Shown here: positions 63,651-64,000 of the stretch, one piece after another
Layout of the letters: each line of letters opens with the position of its first letter
Position numbering within the stretch: position 1 is the stretch's first letter
Assembly (NCBI RefSeq): GCF_018691265.1
Contig: NW_024881296.1
Coordinates: forward strand, 11,067,427-11,131,426
Direction: 5' to 3'
Origin: Tyto alba
Lineage: Eukaryota; Chordata; Aves; Strigiformes; Tytonidae
DNA: 64,000 nt
Notes under the pieces: generated by a model
Databases searched by the model: none
The model's input: only the letters and a program-made list of their open reading frames with translations
What the model was told of the DNA's origin: nothing
Translations under genes and position numbers: made by a program

Positions 63651-64000
63651 TTTTTTCATTTTCACTGAAGGTTTGGCGTCAGATATACAGAGTGGATTAA
63701 ATAAGTTGCTATGGATGTTAATGATACTAAATGATTAAACAGCCCAGCTGTCTGTGGTCAAATGCAGCATCTCAACAAATACTTCTCCAAAATAAAAATT
63801 CTTCCAGGGAATGATTTATAATTTAGACCTGTAAAAAGGTTTCCTGGATAGCATTTGTTTCCCATGTGTAGTGTGGTTTGAGATCTACTTTCTGATCCAA
63901 CTTTCTGCAGTTGTCTCTGAAATGGGCTTGGTGATGGATGGTGGCAAACAGCCTAAAGATGACTAGATATTTTGCCTCTCTAACATATGTCTCCAGAGTA

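Larger units (their letters stand above)
57213..64000. other. Intergenic DNA at the right edge, no gene recognised
   Basis: No supported gene. The longest frame (57901-58353, 150 codons) has no recognisable homology or splice context. The stretch includes an AAC microsatellite (57420-57436), an A-rich run (59720-59743) and an AT-rich TATATA region (63561-63650). PLD5 would be expected further right by comparison with human. Confidence 0.5.

Overview
The window is nuclear DNA from a vertebrate, almost certainly a bird. It has large split genes with GT-AG introns, two CpG-island promoters in an otherwise AT-rich background, CR1 LINE 3' ends of avian type, and LTR remnants that resemble avian endogenous retroviruses. 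The species cannot be fixed from the sequence alone. No bacterial-type operon, CRISPR array, insertion sequence or tRNA/rRNA gene was recognised.

Layout. Positions 1-2640 are AT-rich upstream DNA with no supported gene. A CpG island at about 2640-3660 is the promoter of EXO1. EXO1 (+ strand) is complete: 13 coding exons between 3688 and 20957 join in frame into an 811-residue exonuclease 1, and all metal-binding acidic residues of the FEN1/XPG-type active site are present. From the EXO1 3' end (about 21.0-21.4 kb) to about 52.7 kb lies roughly 31 kb with no recognisable gene. It holds two avian-type CR1 fragments (27.3 and 32.4 kb), two older antisense CR1/L3-like fragments (40.1 and 42.9 kb), and a solo LTR of 882 bp on the minus strand flanked by a perfect 5-bp target-site duplication (35479-36370). 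MAP1LC3C (- strand) is complete in four exons between 54657 and 53018 and encodes a 143-residue LC3C/Atg8-family protein with the C-terminal processing glycine at residue 126. Its promoter is the second CpG island (about 54.17-55.0 kb). The last 9 kb hold a second, diverged LTR-like repeat (about 56.0-57.2 kb), simple repeats, and no supported gene.

Function. The two genes do not form a pathway. EXO1 is a nuclear 5'-3' exonuclease of mismatch repair and double-strand-break resection. MAP1LC3C is a ubiquitin-like autophagy protein. Their convergent arrangement, EXO1(+) ... MAP1LC3C(-), matches the human 1q43 order, so this is conserved synteny rather than a new system. I found no convincing undescribed biological system. 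The most useful points for a second look are an EXO1 PCNA-box in which the terminal aromatic is replaced by arginine, an in-frame alternative acceptor at EXO1 exon 10, the solo LTR with its duplication, and a GGGGCC run plus an all-purine leader at the MAP1LC3C start.
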